Source: Rhytidiadelphus loreus
Taxonomy: Eukaryota > Streptophyta > Bryopsida > Hypnales > Hylocomiaceae
Length of the DNA stretch: 64,000 nt
Direction of reading: 5' to 3'
Assembly (NCBI GenBank): GCA_947034895.1
Contig: OX344763.1
Coordinates: 67,165,093 to 67,229,092 of the forward strand
Numbering within the stretch: the stretch's first letter is position 1; each line of letters begins with the position of its first letter. Both the position numbers and the translations under genes were made by a program. Of this stretch, positions 21,316-33,625 are shown piece after piece. Below the pieces are notes generated by a model. The model saw only the letters and a list, made by a program, of their open reading frames with translations. It had not been told where the DNA came from and made no database searches.

Positions 21316-24300
21316 TCAATCAAAACTGTAAGGATCTGGTGGTTGTACCTTTGATGATTCCAGACCTTCTGGAACATTTTCCACCTGCTCCTCGGCGGCC
21401 ACTGCTTCCACTTGCTGGCTTACATCTCCGCCGACGTCCTCTTCACTCTCGCCGTAGTCCACCTTCTCTTCCGAAGAACAGGGCGAATCCAACACCAAGC
21501 CGAACGGAGCAGTCGCAAGTGTCATCGGTTTTTTTGGCGCCATTGGCAAAATGCCAAGGACGGCATCCCGCATAGGCTGCAACGTCCCCTCAACAGTATC
21601 GTCGAGTCGAGGATGACTCGACTCATCCTTTCTAGTGTCCTTCAAGAAAGAGGCGCGTTGTGTCTCCGGGATAACTTCAAACCTGGCTTGGTCAGGAGAC
21701 GGCACCCTGTCCACCTGAGAATCGGGAGGTAAATCATGGACGCCCCCCGATGGGGGAGGGACATTGCCAACCTTATCCTCGAGTCGAGGATAGGGAAGTC
21801 CCGAGACCAATTCTTCGACCTTGTTGACTTCGACCTGACTAGAGGAGGTCACAGGCGCCCATTGTTGAGAGGCCTCGGAAAGCGAAGGGAGGACAAGCGA
21901 GCCGCCAGATTGAGATTGAATTGCGGCAACCAATTGCTTCAATTGTGTCTCGAGAGAAGAGATCTTGGCGTTGGACTCTTGCTGCACCTCGGATATTTTG
22001 GCATTCGCCGCTTGGCTGCACGCAACAGCCTCAGCAAGCTGTTTGTCTTTCTCTTCCCTCGCCTGCTGCCTCACTATCCTCCGCTTTCGGGCTTCCTCCT
22101 GGTGAGTCCACCAGTCACCCTCGACCTTGACCTTCCCGTCTGGTAGGAGGATTGGTTTTTTGTCGGGTTTGGGGGGCATGCCTTCGACATCGTCTTCGTC
22201 GGAGGAATGTGGGCGATCTATGTCATCCTCGTCACTGATGTCGATGATCTCTGATGACTGCACCTTCCATCGTTTCTTGGGCGGGGAAGCCGGGCGTTCC
22301 ACTGGTAAATCATTACCAGCTGCCTCTCTTGCGTCACTTGGACGCATATCCTGCAACGGAGGCTCAACTTCCCTTCTTCGAGTCAGCGTTGAATGTCGAC
22401 GCACCAGTTCGTCAAACTCAGTGTCCGTTTCCACGTCCTCCTCACGAACGAGTGCCTGCTGCGCTTCTGATGGCTCCCCACGGGCACCCGATTGGGTCCC
22501 CCTAGACTCTGATGGGGCTCCCTCAGACCTAGATGGCACACCATGCACCCCAAGAGGATTCACCTGTGCAGCTGAATGCTCCCCTCGCGAGCCTGCAAGG
22601 CCTCTTAGAGACCCAGGTCGTTGTTGTTGCAGTGCATCCGGCACAGTAGGCGAGTTCATCCACATACAGACCTGGAACGTATTTGTCCCAAATTCGTCTA
22701 TGCCCTCCACGCCAGGATCATTGGTCAATTGTGGGCCAATGGCTTCTCTCTCTCGCTGCCTCGGTGCTGGGATATCGGCTGGTGACTCGTAGGTGGGCAA
22801 CGGTGACGGGGGTGAATTAGAGTTAACCACCACCGGAATACAACTGGGCGGTTTGACATACGCCAGTGAATAGGGCGAATTTGAGAACATGAAATCATTC
22901 ATGTCCATTTTATCCGCCAGATAAGCAATTTTGTGGTAGCTCCTCGCATCATCCCTATCGCAGAAACCATAAAAATACGCTCCGAACATCTGATACAAAG
23001 ATCACAATGAATTAGTAACTGTGCCAAATTTAACAAGATGTCCTATCCTCGAGTCGAGGATAAGTCGGGATCTCCATTACTGACAATTGAAAAGGTCAGG
23101 AGACACTGAAATCTATTATACTTCTATACATCAAACGTTTCCATATGTATCCTCGAGTCGACAATAAGTATTCTTCATGTTAAGAGACGAACCTTGGCGG
23201 CCAACATAAATTTCGGCCCGCAGAAGAGACCACAGACGTTCTCTTGAGGTGCCGCAAAATCCTGGAGGATTTGTAGGTAGAACTCCATCCTGAGTTCTTT
23301 CGCGGTGATCCTCCACTTCGCCTCCGTGTTCTTTGACACTTCATTGTAGTATTGGCAGTTGTCTAGCGTTTCGTATTCACGCTTCACACAACCCCGGACT
23401 GAAGTGGCAAATTCATTGTCCTTGCGGAACAAGAACAGGAGAAGAACGTCGTCAGCTATGTTGCGATTTGTGTAGTTGTCCAACATCTCTGCCTTAGTTG
23501 GCACGTAAGATGACTGCACGCAATCATAGTCCTTTAACTTGTAGGCCACGAATTTTATGGTAGCCTTCATGTCAACCTTGCTGCGCAAAATGAAGAGCCA
23601 GACTAGTGGCTCTGACATTTTCGGCTCCATAACGTCTGAGAGAAACTTGAGCAGCGGGTCAATTTCAACTATTTTGTTGGTGACCTTGCTCTTCGGATAC
23701 TCTCTCACGTCCAACAACGCCAAATAGATCTCACGTTGCTGGTACTGGTACTGCGTACTGGTCACCAGTGCCTTTGCCGCAATATCAATGCCCCTGACCT
23801 GGACACCTCCAGCTGGTTCTAGAAGCCTGTACTAACTTCAGTCGCATGAACTGAGAGAACATATGAAGGACCTCGGGAAAATTCTTCCCCAGATCCTTGG
23901 CTCGTTTACTCCAAGTGTCGTTTTGAAGCCTCTTCTTGAAGTATTCGTTCTTCGGGTGCGAGATGAGGAAGTCCCATGACGCGGATGTAAACCTGTGTCG
24001 CGCTTTCCAGGACTTCCATGTCCTTTCAATGACATCTCCCCCATTATCTATCAGTTTCAGGGCGGTTTTGATGGCTGCGAGGTCCTGGATGACCACTTTC
24101 TTTCTCTTCCTTCGCTCCACCCAGTCCCCAGCAACCATGTTATCGGGGACTAGGATTTTTGTCTTGAACACGGACACCTTCGGATATGTGGCTATCCGTT
24201 TAGGCGTTTCACCGAGCAAGTGCTGCGCAAATACTCCGTAGTCCTTGTCTGTGAAGTGTCCACAGTGACGGAAGAACTCTCTCTTCAGAGACATTGCTTT

Positions 24301-26174
24301 CCTCTTGAAGCCTTTCAGATCCTTGAATTGTAGCCCAGTTATAGGCTCAATTAACTCACCCTCTGCATGCTTCGTGAGGAATCTCTCCCAAAACGCGAAG
24401 AGATCATCGGGTAATGTGATGATCTGAATTTCGTTCTTCAGATCGTTCAGACTTTTTACACAGGCTCTTTCTCTTCCTGGGTTAAGATTCTGATATCGAT
24501 CGAGAACTGCAATGGTGAATTCCTGCACGACAAATATATTCACGAGTATTAGGAGTGTTCAGTTCTGTGACATTCATAAAAGACATAGTATCCTCGAGTT
24601 GACGATACCTGTTAACCCACAATTTTTGACCAACACACTAATTCGTAGAACACTCTGTGTCCCACAACTGTTCCATATGTCCATTTATCATTGGCTCAAA
24701 CACTGGTACTATCGTCGACTCGACGATACTGAAAAATTATTTCGCCTCACCTCATACTTCGCCAAGTCGTATACTGCTTTATTACTTCGAGTCACCGCCT
24801 CTGTTGCTACATCTATGGCTCTCTGGCAGGTCAACCAGATATTCCGAAGGCTGATTATCTGATTTCCCCATGTCGGCTGGGCATGGTCAAGGTGATTTGT
24901 GCAGTTGTAGAACTTGGAGATGTTCCTTAACTTGTTTGGATTCAAGGACCACACAATCCAAGCGTCCCAGGTTTGGAGCTCTACCCTCCTAGCCTCACCG
25001 CACCCTTCCTTCTGAAGCTCTTTTGAAGCGGTTACGCTATGCTAGCCATTAATTATCATGAATTTGCCAGTTCTTATGTCGTCCCATTTCTTCGGCTTCC
25101 TCTGCAGCAGCTCATTATTTAGATCCACAAGAGTAAGACATAAAATTTGATGCTGCTTTTTGTGCCCAAGTTACACAAGTTCATTTTTTACTGACTCCAC
25201 TATGTCAATCTGTAGTGTCCGAATGATGTACTGGTCTTGCGCTATTATGCACTGCTTGATATGGACCTGTACAACCTCTTGGTCTAGAAGGAAGCAAGAC
25301 TTGTGATCAGTCCAGAAATCTCGTTGATAGATGGCAACTTTTCGTGCTCTTTCATTTTCGATTGTGATGTCGACGGTGTTGCTTCTGCTGTCGTCAGAAT
25401 CGACCCCGAACTTCCTGCCCCGGCAGTTCCACCCGGAAGGTTTGATTTTCTCCTCTTTCTACTTGATTCTCTTGGTTGTTGTTGGAGTGAATCCCGCTGC
25501 CTAGGTTGGGACAACGCTTGTGATGGTCTGGTTCCGCGACTACCCTCCCCTGTACGCGCAGAAGGAGGTTGCTGCCCAGCATCTGATGCTCTCTTCGTTT
25601 CTCTGGACTGATTCCCACCCACAGTTGGGAGAGGAGAGATATTTGTTAACGCGTAATGGTCTAGCGTTTGCCAAATTAGTCGCAATCTACTTGCGTTGGA
25701 TTTGGCACTACCGTTCCTCTAAGGAACGTATCCACATTTTTCAAACTCTTCGTTCAAGGAATCCATTTCGGATCCCTCTAGGAAGGTCATGAGGTTTTCC
25801 AGGTCAAACTTGCCGTGGTAAGCATTGACGTCTATAACGATAGAGTGACAGTGCTTTCCTGGGTTCCCAGCATCGTCAACATCGCGTAGGACTATGATGA
25901 CGTAGTTGCTCTGGTAATCGTCAATTAGGATGACCTTCTCTTTCATGTTCTACGAGAGGTATTGGGTTTTTCCCTGAGCTCGATATCGTAAATATACGTA
26001 ATTCTTCCAACGGCTAACCCCGAAACTCCACGTACTGATGTGCTCTTTTAGTTGCCATAATTTTCCATAGGTGGCCTCCATTTCAAGCAGGAATGGTTCA
26101 TCGTCAATGGGGTTGTTGAATGGCTCGAGGTGACGTTCAGTCACGGAGTAGTTGTACTCATCTGCAATCGCCAT
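21316..26174 (-). pseudogene. Multi-exon gene with ParB/DGQHR-like motif, element 1 copy, decayed
   Basis: The frame starts at ATG 26174 (MAIADEYNYSVTERH) and can be followed in one phase to about 25320 through stops at 25950-25952 and 25719-25721. Another phase then carries FWTDHKSCFLLDQE... to a donor after LAKYE (near 24750), with stops at 25171-25173 and 25042-25044. The second of these falls inside GKFMIING*HSVTASKELQ, where the homologue at 50.1 kb has Gln: the box is I-I-x-G-Q-H-[ST]-V-T-A, like the nucleotide-binding box of the ParB/sulfiredoxin/DGQHR fold. Later exons: 24530-23785, a frameshift near 23825 into 23765-23190, and 22985-21316. The last exon is acidic, with a coiled-coil-like stretch (EEARKRRIVRQQAREEKDKQ). 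It is divergent from the transposase at 33.6 kb. Confidence 0.55.
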
Positions 26175-26984
26175 TGCTTGATTCTTGTTTTCTGCAAGTT
26201 CAGATACATTCTTAGTACATTGAGATATCGTCGATTCGAGGATAGACTTTGTAGAATGCTATGTACACTATATAATCGCTTCCAGAAAAGGTATTGGGTG
26301 TAGACTGACAAACCTTTAACTGAACTGAGTCTAATTGCACAAATCTACGTGGGTTTAGGGTAATTTATGTATGTTATCTATGTTAAATGGAATATTTTTA
26401 TGTTATTCGAACTTACTTGCTTTTTGTGTTTGTAATGTATCATCGAGTCGACGATAGGTTCTGCTTTGTTTGGTATTAAACGATTTTGTAGGCCTTCCGC
26501 GTTTGTTATTTTGTTCTTGACTTCATTTTCTATTGTTTTGAGCAATGTCATCAATGACTTGTTGGTTCCTAATTATTTGATGACAATCTTAGTTTCTGGT
26601 CATTATTTTATTGTGTTACTTTTTTTTTGAGTTGTTGTTATCTTTGAGGCGACGATAGACTCTTTGTCTGTCCCAATATTAGTGTATCGTCGAGTCGATG
26701 ATAATCCTTGTCAATGTGCAAGAAATTTATCAATTGATCAGAAACCCTAAGTTCACAATATCAAACAACTCTATTTTCCACATAGATGAAGGTATTGCAA
26801 GGAAAAGTAACTACCACATTTGAGACAGGGATTAGAGTGTTCTTTATGTATAATATTGAAGAGCTAATTGAACTGAAACCCTAAATCCTTCATTTGAAAC
26901 CAAAATTGAATTTCAACAAACTTGAACACAAATTCCAGCAACAGTTCACAAGAATCAAAAATTGCAAAATGTAAACCACAAGCA

Positions 26985-27340
26985 ACAAGCAACAATTGCA
27001 CAGTGCAGAAACAGAAGCGGGAGAAAAGAGCAGAAGAAACAAAATTCACAAGCACGACCAAATCCTAAATCCGTATTGAACAATCGCAAAACTCAGAAGT
27101 GCACAATGTAGAGCTAGAAACGGGAGGAAGGACCCTGAGAACTTGAAATTCACAGGCACACACCCTAAACCCTAAATTCCTATTGAACAACTGTACAAAG
27201 CAGAACTAGAAGCAGGAAAAAGGACACTAAAAACTTGAAATTCACAGACACACTAACTGAATCCTAAATCCCTATTCAACAATTGCCCACTGCAGAACTA
27301 GAAGCGAGAAAAAAAAAAATTTGAAATTCACAAACAAACC
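26985..27340. repeat. Degenerate tandem repeat of about 85-105 bp, four units
   Basis: Units share CCTAAATCC..TATTGAACAAT, then TGCAGAACTAGAAGC and ACTTGAAATTCACA. The last three begin near 27064, 27170 and 27254. It lies in the palindrome-free middle of element 1. Confidence 0.6.
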
Positions 27341-27354
27341 TGCTACCTTGACGA

Positions 27355-27830
27355 CTTCACCTCGCACCTCGCAGCCCCACGCACCTCGCAGGTCGCAGGT
27401 CGCACGTCGCAGCTCCTCCTTGGACCTCGGAGCTCAGAGCTCACCAACGTCGCAATGCAGGTACCCTAAACCCTAAGCCTCCCAAGCCTTCACCAAGAGA
27501 GTTCACCCTAAGCCTCGCAAGCCTTCACGAAGCAAAGCAAAACTCGCAGCGCATCCGACTCCCACCGCAAGAACTCGAAGAACTCGCAAAACTCACAACG
27601 CATCCGACTCGCAGAACTCGCAGCACTCGCAGCTCCTCCGACTCGCAGCTCCTCCGACTCGCAGAACTCGCACCCCTCGCAGCGCATCCGACTCACAGCA
27701 GTCGCAGCTCCTCCGACTTGCAGAACTCGCACCCCTAGCAGCGCATCCGACTCGCAGCTTCTCCGACTTGCAGAACTCGTAGAAGTCGAAGCGCCTAAAC
27801 TCGTAGAACTCACAGCAAAGCAAAACTCGC
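27355..27830. repeat. CTCGCAG-type minisatellite
   Basis: Repeats of ACTCGCAGCTCCTCCG and CAGAACTCGCACCCCTCGCAG, with higher-order units of roughly 50 bp (for example CGCATCCGACTCGCAG). It is GC-rich against AT-rich surroundings. The Cys/Glu/Ser-rich minus-strand frames here are repeat products and not genes. Confidence 0.75.
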
Positions 27831-30800
27831 AGGTCGCACCTCGCAGCGCAACATGGAGTTGCCAACAACGTACGCAAAACACAGCGCATCCGAATTCCGA
27901 GGAGGGAGAAGACTCTCCAAGCCTATGCCGAGCCGCCAAATCATAGCCGAAGCAAATTACCGAACTTGTGGCTGAACCCGAGGCTGAGCCCCGTTTACCG
28001 AAGCCGAGGACAAACCTCGCCGAAGGTAATTACGAAACATAATCCCCAATCCCCATGTGCCAAGTTTAATGATGAACCGGAAACTTACGAAAGCAAACTT
28101 AAACAAAGCTTACTAAACCTATCGAGCTTTAAACAAAATGCTTTGAATAGAATGAGGCACCTTTTGGGGAATTGGCACTATAGAGCCAGATTTCACCATT
28201 TAAAAACATTTGTGTACTTTTGACCAGGTAAAAGTAAAAAAAAATTGCCTCAAATTTCCTCTTCGTATTCAAAACGTGGATGAATTTGCCAAATTTGCAT
28301 AAAGAAATACATGAGTAGGAATGAAAAGTATTTTTGGGTCCAAAACATGGATGAATGTAGAAATACAGTGCTACCAATATAACTCAAAGGGTAAATTGCA
28401 ATTCTTAAAAAGTGTACAACTTATAGTTTGTACTACTTCCAATAAGGTAAGTATACCTAAAATAGCAGAAATGAACTATTCAAATGGTTTTTATTACTGT
28501 ATTGGACAACTTTCTTTATACGATGGTCATTGTTTCCCTCATTGTAGATTCTTTTAGAAGGCAATTTTTAAAAAAAATTAGAAGGAACTTTGACGTTCTG
28601 ACGTGTTGAAGAAACTTAAGGCGTTCATAATAGAGATCATAGATTCTCAGAAATTGTTTATTTGTGCAAATGAATTTGAAATTAGTTACATTTGGATAAA
28701 TAACATACCACTTTAGCATGCAGGACAAGAAAACAAGTATTTACAGTCCAAAAAATTGTATGACAAGGAGATCTCTTGTACATATCATTCGCGTCCAATA
28801 CGTGCTTGAACAATATTTTCAATGAACAATGTACACTTCAATAGAATTATAGATCATTACTACTCTAAAAAAACTCGTCATTGGAAGGTCTACATATTAC
28901 ATGTAGGGTTGGCATTGTGTGAAAATTTGAAAAAATTTGTACTTTTATTTTTAGAAACCAAATAGTAAATTTTTAGTTGCTAATTTTAGATATTGAAAAA
29001 TTATTATTGCAAATTTTAAAAACAATCATGAACTTAGAAATTTATAAATGAATAGAAATTAATTCCATGTGTAAAATAATCCCACGTGCATGATGAGCAA
29101 GCTTTTAGTATGAATCTTTTTTAATTAACTTCTAAAGGATTTTGAATTTTTCTGGGATTCCCATCTCCTTCAAGACACCCAAAAATCATCCATTTCATGG
29201 AACAAATGTAATGAACATAAAAAAAATGATAGACACAGGGTTTAGGCGTCCTGTTTACTGTAAGACGCTTTGGTGTTCTATTTTTATAAAATTACAGAGC
29301 ATGTCTCATTGTTTTCATGTTTTATCTTCCAAAAAAAAATGATAGAATTATAGTGTACCCTAAACTCTTACAAGATTGTACTTGTGCCAAACGTATAAAA
29401 CTTTGACATATTTATGTGAACTTGAATTCCTTCTAAGTATGTGACTTACAGAAAAAACCCTATTGTAAGTTTTGCTAAGATTGTAGAATTAAATTACAAA
29501 ATACTATCAAAACAATTCTTAATCGAAGAAGACGTTGTACAACATAAATTGTTTAAATTCAAAGAATTTAGAAGAGTTTGATGTCATGACCATTGAACAT
29601 TACTCTTATTTTCTTCTTTAATTTAAAATAGAGAGGACCTTTGGAACAACCCTAGGCTATATAGTTCACTTAAAGTGGATATTATGTACCTTACATGAAG
29701 GGTGTAGGAAAAACTTTAATTTAGTTTGACTACAACATTGAAATAATTAATAACACACTTTGTACAAAGAAGTAATCATGTTTAGTACTATTAAGGCATC
29801 ACAATCCATGAGTTGAAGTATAACTCACTTCAAAGTGCACCATGATTGTATTAGGACATTGCAATTACTTATGGTCTTTGCAATTGTGACCATTTCTTTA
29901 TGTCATAGTGATAATGGATCCATGCTAGCACACTTGAAGCTATTCTTTAATGTGTGTTGTTTAAAAAACAGTAAATACAAGTATGGTCAATGTTGAAGAA
30001 GTCACTCTAAAGTTCTTAAAAGTAAGACCAATTAATTTTTTTTATCTCCATGATAATATTGTTCTTGAAAACCACACTAATCCTTTTTTAATTTTTTTCT
30101 AGAAAATTATAAAAATTGTTTCAAAATTTTTGTTGTGCAGATTATATTTTCAATAACAAGCGTACTTTGCCCTGAAAACTAGCATTGCCCATAACGTTCC
30201 TATCTAGCATTGCCCATAACATTCCTATCACTGGTTTCAATGTACATAACCAAAGCTCTAATTTTGAAAAGCAAGAACAAAATTAAAAGGTATTATGACT
30301 TTTTCCAATTGTTCACTACTAATAAACACATACAACCTTTACCTCATGTAAATAACTTCCTCAACTTCTTGTAATCATAAATATGCAACCTATTCCAATT
30401 TCTGGGACCCACCTTGTAACACGTATTGTATGCCATGTATTTTTGGACTTCTGTTTCTACAGTACCAGTCATAGAAATATTCTTTTTACATCAGGATTAG
30501 GAGGTACATCACAATAAATATTAGCATTAACCTTATTTGATCATGGACCCTCCATCTCAAGAATATTTAGAACTTATTCCTATTTCTTTGGCCTCTGCTG
30601 ACACACATATTACATGCCATTAATTTTGTTCCTTGAATTTAGAAACTACCAGTCATGGTTTAATTCCTTCAACACCAGTATTACATAGTACTGATTTTAA
30701 AATACACTTCAGTTGGTTTAAATACATGTAGAAGTTTTCAATGTTTAGGAGCTGTACAGTTTGTGATAGAAATCATTTCAATGAACACTATTGTATTTGG

Positions 30801-31650
30801 TTTCCAAGGTGAATAACTCATGAACATGAAAGTCCATACCTTATAGTTCAAAAAATCAAATGTATTTAATTCATATGAGGAAGAAGAGAAAAAAAATATT
30901 AGTTATAAGATGTAGAGTTCAATGCATTACCAAATTTAGTTTATTGAACACTACGTTGAACCCTAAACTTATTACTATGTACACATCTTAATTATTCAAA
31001 AATGAATCTATAGGATGAATATTGTAATGCAACTTTTACAATTTTGCGAAAAACATTGTTACAGAAGGTGAGGTTCATTTGAACTATAATTCTCTAACTT
31101 CATGCTACACACATGAACTATTAAACTTTAGGGTGAACTTTGAACATAGTTGTACTTATCAATTCTTTGAATACTAATTTCTTTCCTAATGTTTCTTTTT
31201 CATCCATTTTCACTAAATTTCTCAACCGAAAATCACATGAACTTTTCAAGCTTTTCTTAGTCACAAATTTTGTAGATTTCACATGCAAGAAGAGAATTCA
31301 AAGATACTCATAGTTTTAACACCCTCAGGATAAAACATTCTAATCCTTCAACCCTTAAATGATTTAGTGGTGTTTTTTCTTTTCCTTTGAGATCTCAAAC
31401 ATGTCTACTTTAAATTTGTAAGGTTATAAGTTTTTTTAAATGACACAACATACCAAATAGTTGTCTTATAGTCGAATTTAGAGCAAATTCTTTGAGGCTC
31501 AAAACATATCTTGGGCATTTAGGGGTAAAATAGGCCAAACAAACATGATTTTAGGAAGTTCTTCTTTCCTTGCAAAAGAAATTTTGTATTTTAGAGAGTC
31601 ACCTAATGGAAAAAATAAAATCGGAAAATAAGAGGTCAAAAACCGAAAAC
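27831..31650. other. Long AT-rich stretch without a recognisable gene
   Basis: Nearly 4 kb with only short motif-free frames. It lacks the element 1 palindrome, which is present on both sides of the 26.8-32.5 kb block, so the block may be a later insertion into the divergent promoter region of element 1 or old spacer. Neither inverted ends nor a target duplication was found. Confidence 0.4.
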
Positions 31651-31715
31651 CGTAAACCCTGAAGACCCGAACCCCGAACCCTAAAAATCGTAAAGCCTAA
31701 ACCCTAAACCCTAAA
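31651..31715. repeat. Interstitial plant telomere-like repeat (CCCTAAA)n
   Basis: About eight degenerate to perfect copies, ending in three tandem CCTAAAC units at 31696-31715, the plant telomere repeat. Shorter CCCTAAACCCTAA pairs occur at about 27165 and 27465. It may also resemble a telo-box promoter element, since it lies about 1.9 kb upstream of the transposase ATG. Confidence 0.75.
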
Positions 31716-32039
31716 TGCATACCCACTTGTCTAAAACCCTGAAATCATGGTGAAAGGCTGAATCTGAAATAGACAGAATCGAAAGAAAGCACTCCTAAAA
31801 AGATGGCACTTTTTCATTTGTGTCCAAAAAAAAGAAAAAGGATGTTACTTTTTTTTTAATGCTCTGACAGCGAAGCGCATCTCCTCGAGGTCAACGGAAT
31901 ACGGAAATGGAGGGCAACTGTGAAGGAAAGGAATCTTCTTTTATTGTATTCTTGTCCAAAAGTCTTCAAAAGCGCTCCCGAAAACGGGAAGCATTTAATT
32001 ATTGGTGTCAGTGCAAGTGCATGAATTAGTCGTTAATAT

Positions 32040-32328
32040 GCCGTTGATTTCTACAAATTTTGAATTCTAAAATGTTGGCGCCCAATCTTTCCCGCCCTTC
32101 CTACGGTAGAGATTCCTAGTTTCTATTGGGTACCTTCATGCTGCGCCCTCGAATTCGCTTTGGAACCGCGCACCTGAAGTTCTTCTCCTCATTTTCTTGC
32201 AGCTCGAGCACTTGCGGACACCACGTTTTCTACTTATTTCACGAGAAGTCTTTGTTTTTCTGTTGTTGGTTATGCAGTTTGTGGAGAGCTCTGGACTACC
32301 TCCCGTGGTCCTTCATTCTCAGAGCTAG
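32040..32328 (+). promoter_or_regulatory. Probable promoter and 5' non-coding exon of the element 1 transposase
   Basis: Two E2F-like words, TTGGCGCC (32075-32082) and TTTCCCGCC (32088-32096), lie close together. A presumed transcribed stretch ends at a good donor (CTA/GTAAGT at 32329). The matching acceptor TTTTTTTGCAG ends at 33624, two bases before the transposase ATG. The intron between would hold seven palindrome copies. Transcript data are needed for the start site. Confidence 0.45.
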
Positions 32329-33625
32329 TAAGTTGTATTTTGATTTTGGCTTTTACACAGTACTAATATTTGTGTACATGTTTCTGCTTCGAGTCGTTTC
32401 TGCAATGATCCTATGTTCATATTTGTGATGCAAGTATTTGTCTGTTTGTAGTAATGAATGAGTTTTTGGACTTGTGGTATGGAATGACGATGTGTGTGTG
32501 AACTCTATCGCTTTGACTAGGTTTGGGAACTTCCGATTAATACGGCGGAAAATGCGGAAATATGTTCTGTGTAATTATTATGTCTTGTATACACTGTATT
32601 GTCGAGTCGACGATAACACCATTCAGTCATGAAAATCTCAGAGTCATAGTTAAGTTGACAATACCCTTGAGCACCTAATGATGGAGGTTCATTGTAAAAT
32701 CCAAGATACCCATTCTCCATCAAATTTTGGAGGGTTATCGTCGAGTCGACGATAAAACATTTCAATGGAATTCTTCGGGAATCCTGGAGTTGATGAAATT
32801 CCACGTCCACCAAATTCTAAAGAGTATCATCGAATCAACGGTAGAAAATTCCTCACTAATAAAATTGTTCGGAATTAACTGTTTTGATCGAGGGATTCTA
32901 AGTATGTATAATTTTTTGGATAATAATTATTCTGGAAATATAGTTTATTTAATTAATTCTCTTGGCAACAATAGTAAAATTCCATCCCTTTTATTTTAAG
33001 TTTTCAATGGAATCCCAGAATAGTGCTTTGCCATCACCTACTTCATCTTATCCTCGAGTCGAGGATAAGCTGGAGTTCTCCTTTAGTCAAGGACCCTAAC
33101 TACTTTGACATTGATGTACACTCCTGTAGTAAAACTATCGTGTTCAACTGCAATCGAAAAATCAATATACTAGACAGATATGTCGTTGTTGTTTTAATTG
33201 TGTTTAATTACTTGTTCTTTGAGATGACATGATGATTACTGGAATTGAGACATACACTCTTAGTAATGAAAATTAATGATTATTACTTCATCCTTGAGTT
33301 GACTATATTTACATGGATTGTGTTGATCATGAAGTTCAGGTATTGTGCTTTAATGAAAGTCTCATGTCACGTAGGGAATGAATCTAATAGAGTAATTGCC
33401 TAAAATTTGTGGTCCTCTGCTTTCTCTTTTCTACCTATGAATTTGAACTTGAACTCATTATTGTCGAGTCGATGGTATTGATGATCCACTAATCACATAA
33501 AAAACTAGTTATGACAAGTTTCAGTACAATTTGGAAAGAATTTCGTGACTTGCATTTTACATTTGCAATTTGTTTATCGTCGATTCGAAGATTAATCTTT
33601 CTAAAGTCATCTGTTTTTTTGCAGA

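Larger units (their letters stand above)
19334..33593. repeat. Dispersed 19-bp palindrome of element 1, TATCGTCGAGTCGACGATA
   Basis: Copies start at 21597, 21774, 23044, 23148, 24589, 24710, 26226, 26438, 26639, 26685, 32597, 32736, 32825, 33049, 33288, 33459 and 33575, with a weaker one at 19334. Perfect or nearly perfect forms are TATCCTCGAGTCGAGGATA (21774, 23044, 33049) and TATCGTCGAGTCGACGATA (32736). The frame TATC[CG]TCGA-G-TCGA[CG]GATA is kept, while compensating changes preserve symmetry. Copies lie in introns of the ParB-like gene, upstream of it, in the presumed 5' intron of the transposase, and within coding sequence. None occurs between 26.8 and 32.5 kb or outside element 1. Confidence 0.92.

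Noticed and set aside
27508..27939. Cys/Glu/Ser-rich minus-strand frames
   Set aside because: Products of the CTCGCAG minisatellite.
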